Positions 63,459-64,000 of a stretch of DNA of 64,000 nt are shown piece by piece. Below the pieces are notes generated by a model. The model was not told the origin of the DNA. It did not search any database and saw nothing but the letters and a program-made list of their open reading frames with translations. Where the stretch lies: NCBI GenBank assembly GCA_964450405.1, contig CAYVCQ010000003.1:248001-312000 (forward strand), read 5' to 3'. This stretch comes from WRGT01 sp964450405 (GTDB lineage Bacteria; Spirochaetota; UBA4802; UBA5550). A program made the translations under genes and the position numbers. Position 1 is the first letter of the stretch, and each line of letters opens with the position of its first letter.

Positions 63459-64000
63459 TTAATCGTGAAGAACATCGAATACGAGCAGGCATAAATCATC
63501 ATCAAATTCATTTTTCATATTAAAAGCTTTTAATTCTTTTATCAGCTCCTTTGCAAATACATCCTGATTTACAGCAGAATTTCTTCTAATAAAATCCTTG
63601 AACATAAGTTCACCGTAAAGCTGTTTATCTGAATTAGAACATTCGGTAACACCATCTGTATAGAATATAACTCTGTCACCTTTCTCAAGCTGAATCTCCC
63701 CTTCTTCAAGATGAAGATTTTCCAGCAGCCCTAGAGGCTTACCGACGGCATTAATCTCAAAAAAGCTGTCACAGCTTTTTCTGTAAATAAGCGGGGGGAT
63801 ATGTCCGGCATTTGAAAATTTCATTATATTTGTTTCGGTATCTACTATGCAGAATACAGAGGTCATATAATTCGAATTAACCGAAGACTTGCATAGTACA
63901 TCATTTAACCTGTATAATACAGCGGGGCATGAATTTCTTTCATCAATTCCATCCAGCGCCGTCTTCACAATCATCGATATAAATGCAGAAACAAGACCGT
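63459..64000 (-). CDS. SpoIIE-type PP2C phosphatase, 5' part cut off by the window edge
   Basis: The frame stays open to the right edge; only the last 180 or so codons are seen (GLVSAFISMIVKTA, which follows the GHG motif in SpoIIE domains). Metal-binding motifs: SNAGHIPPLIYR, FYTDGVTECSN, and DDLCLLVFDV near the end. It dephosphorylates regulatory proteins, often in stress or partner-switch signalling. Upstream domains lie beyond the window. Confidence 0.8.
   Translation of the reverse strand, partial: GLVSAFISMIVKTALDGIDERNSCPAVLYRLNDVLCKSSVNSNYMTSVFCIVDTETNIMKFSNAGHIPPLIYRKSCDSFFEINAVGKPLGLLENLHLEEGEIQLEKGDRVIFYTDGVTECSNSDKQLYGELMFKDFIRRNSAVNQDVFAKELIKELKAFNMKNEFDDDLCLLVFDVLHD

Overview
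The window reads as one continuous piece of a chromosome from an anaerobic, diderm, fairly AT-rich bacterium. I think a spirochaete (Spirochaetota) is most likely. The reasons are a UPF0164-like outer-membrane protein, a folP-cdaA-cdaR block, a FlgD-Ig protein, lipoproteins with loose lipoboxes, and an oxygen-sensitive metabolism (Hdr, AOR, nitrogenase, MetF/MetV). This is inference from gene content; no rRNA is present to prove it. I see no phage, insertion sequence or CRISPR array.

Region 1 (1-14.6 kb, minus strand) is a single long operon read right to left: an MvhD-like protein, metF, two GltB-like FMN-domain proteins, a glutamine amidotransferase/GXGXG glutamate-synthase subunit, hdrC, hdrB, a giant HdrA carrying an inserted GltD-like domain, mvhD and metV. 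It looks like the HdrABC-MvhD-MetFV methylenetetrahydrofolate reductase known from acetogens, interleaved with and partly fused to a glutamate synthase. This is the most unusual system in the window.

Region 2 (14.9-28.2 kb, minus) is a nitrogenase operon with a sigma-54 promoter: nifH-nifI1-nifI2-nifD-nifK-nifE-nifN-nifB, a 2Fe-2S ferredoxin, modB, modC, a HEPN-like gene, a nifV-like gene and a GNAT acetyltransferase. Region 3 (28.7-32.5 kb, minus) holds nifA and a sigma-54-driven amtB-glnK pair. Regions 1 to 3 form a nitrogen island: fix N2, sense and import ammonium, and assimilate it through a glutamate synthase that may be tied to folate and ferredoxin redox chemistry. An ACA-N4-TGT motif recurs upstream of all four transcription units.

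Region 4 (33-42.3 kb) carries a YihY-family membrane protein with an inserted beta-propeller, a TonB-like protein, an EF-G-like GTPase, lnt and a patatin-like lipase. Two tRNA-Met genes follow (42.6-42.8 kb). Region 5 (43-55.1 kb) has a lipoprotein, a secreted HExxH protein, a GalT-like enzyme, small envelope proteins, the cdaR-cdaA-folP-UPF0164-FlgD-Ig cluster, ackA, tlyA and an RRM protein.

Region 6 (55.3-64 kb) has a hybrid sensor kinase, then an operon with a MoaD-like protein, a tungsten/molybdenum aldehyde:ferredoxin oxidoreductase, an iron-alcohol-dehydrogenase homologue that has lost all its metal ligands, an SCP2-like protein and an intact iron alcohol dehydrogenase. The window ends inside a SpoIIE-type phosphatase gene. 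Two families of short dispersed palindromic repeats lie between genes, including inside the nif operon.
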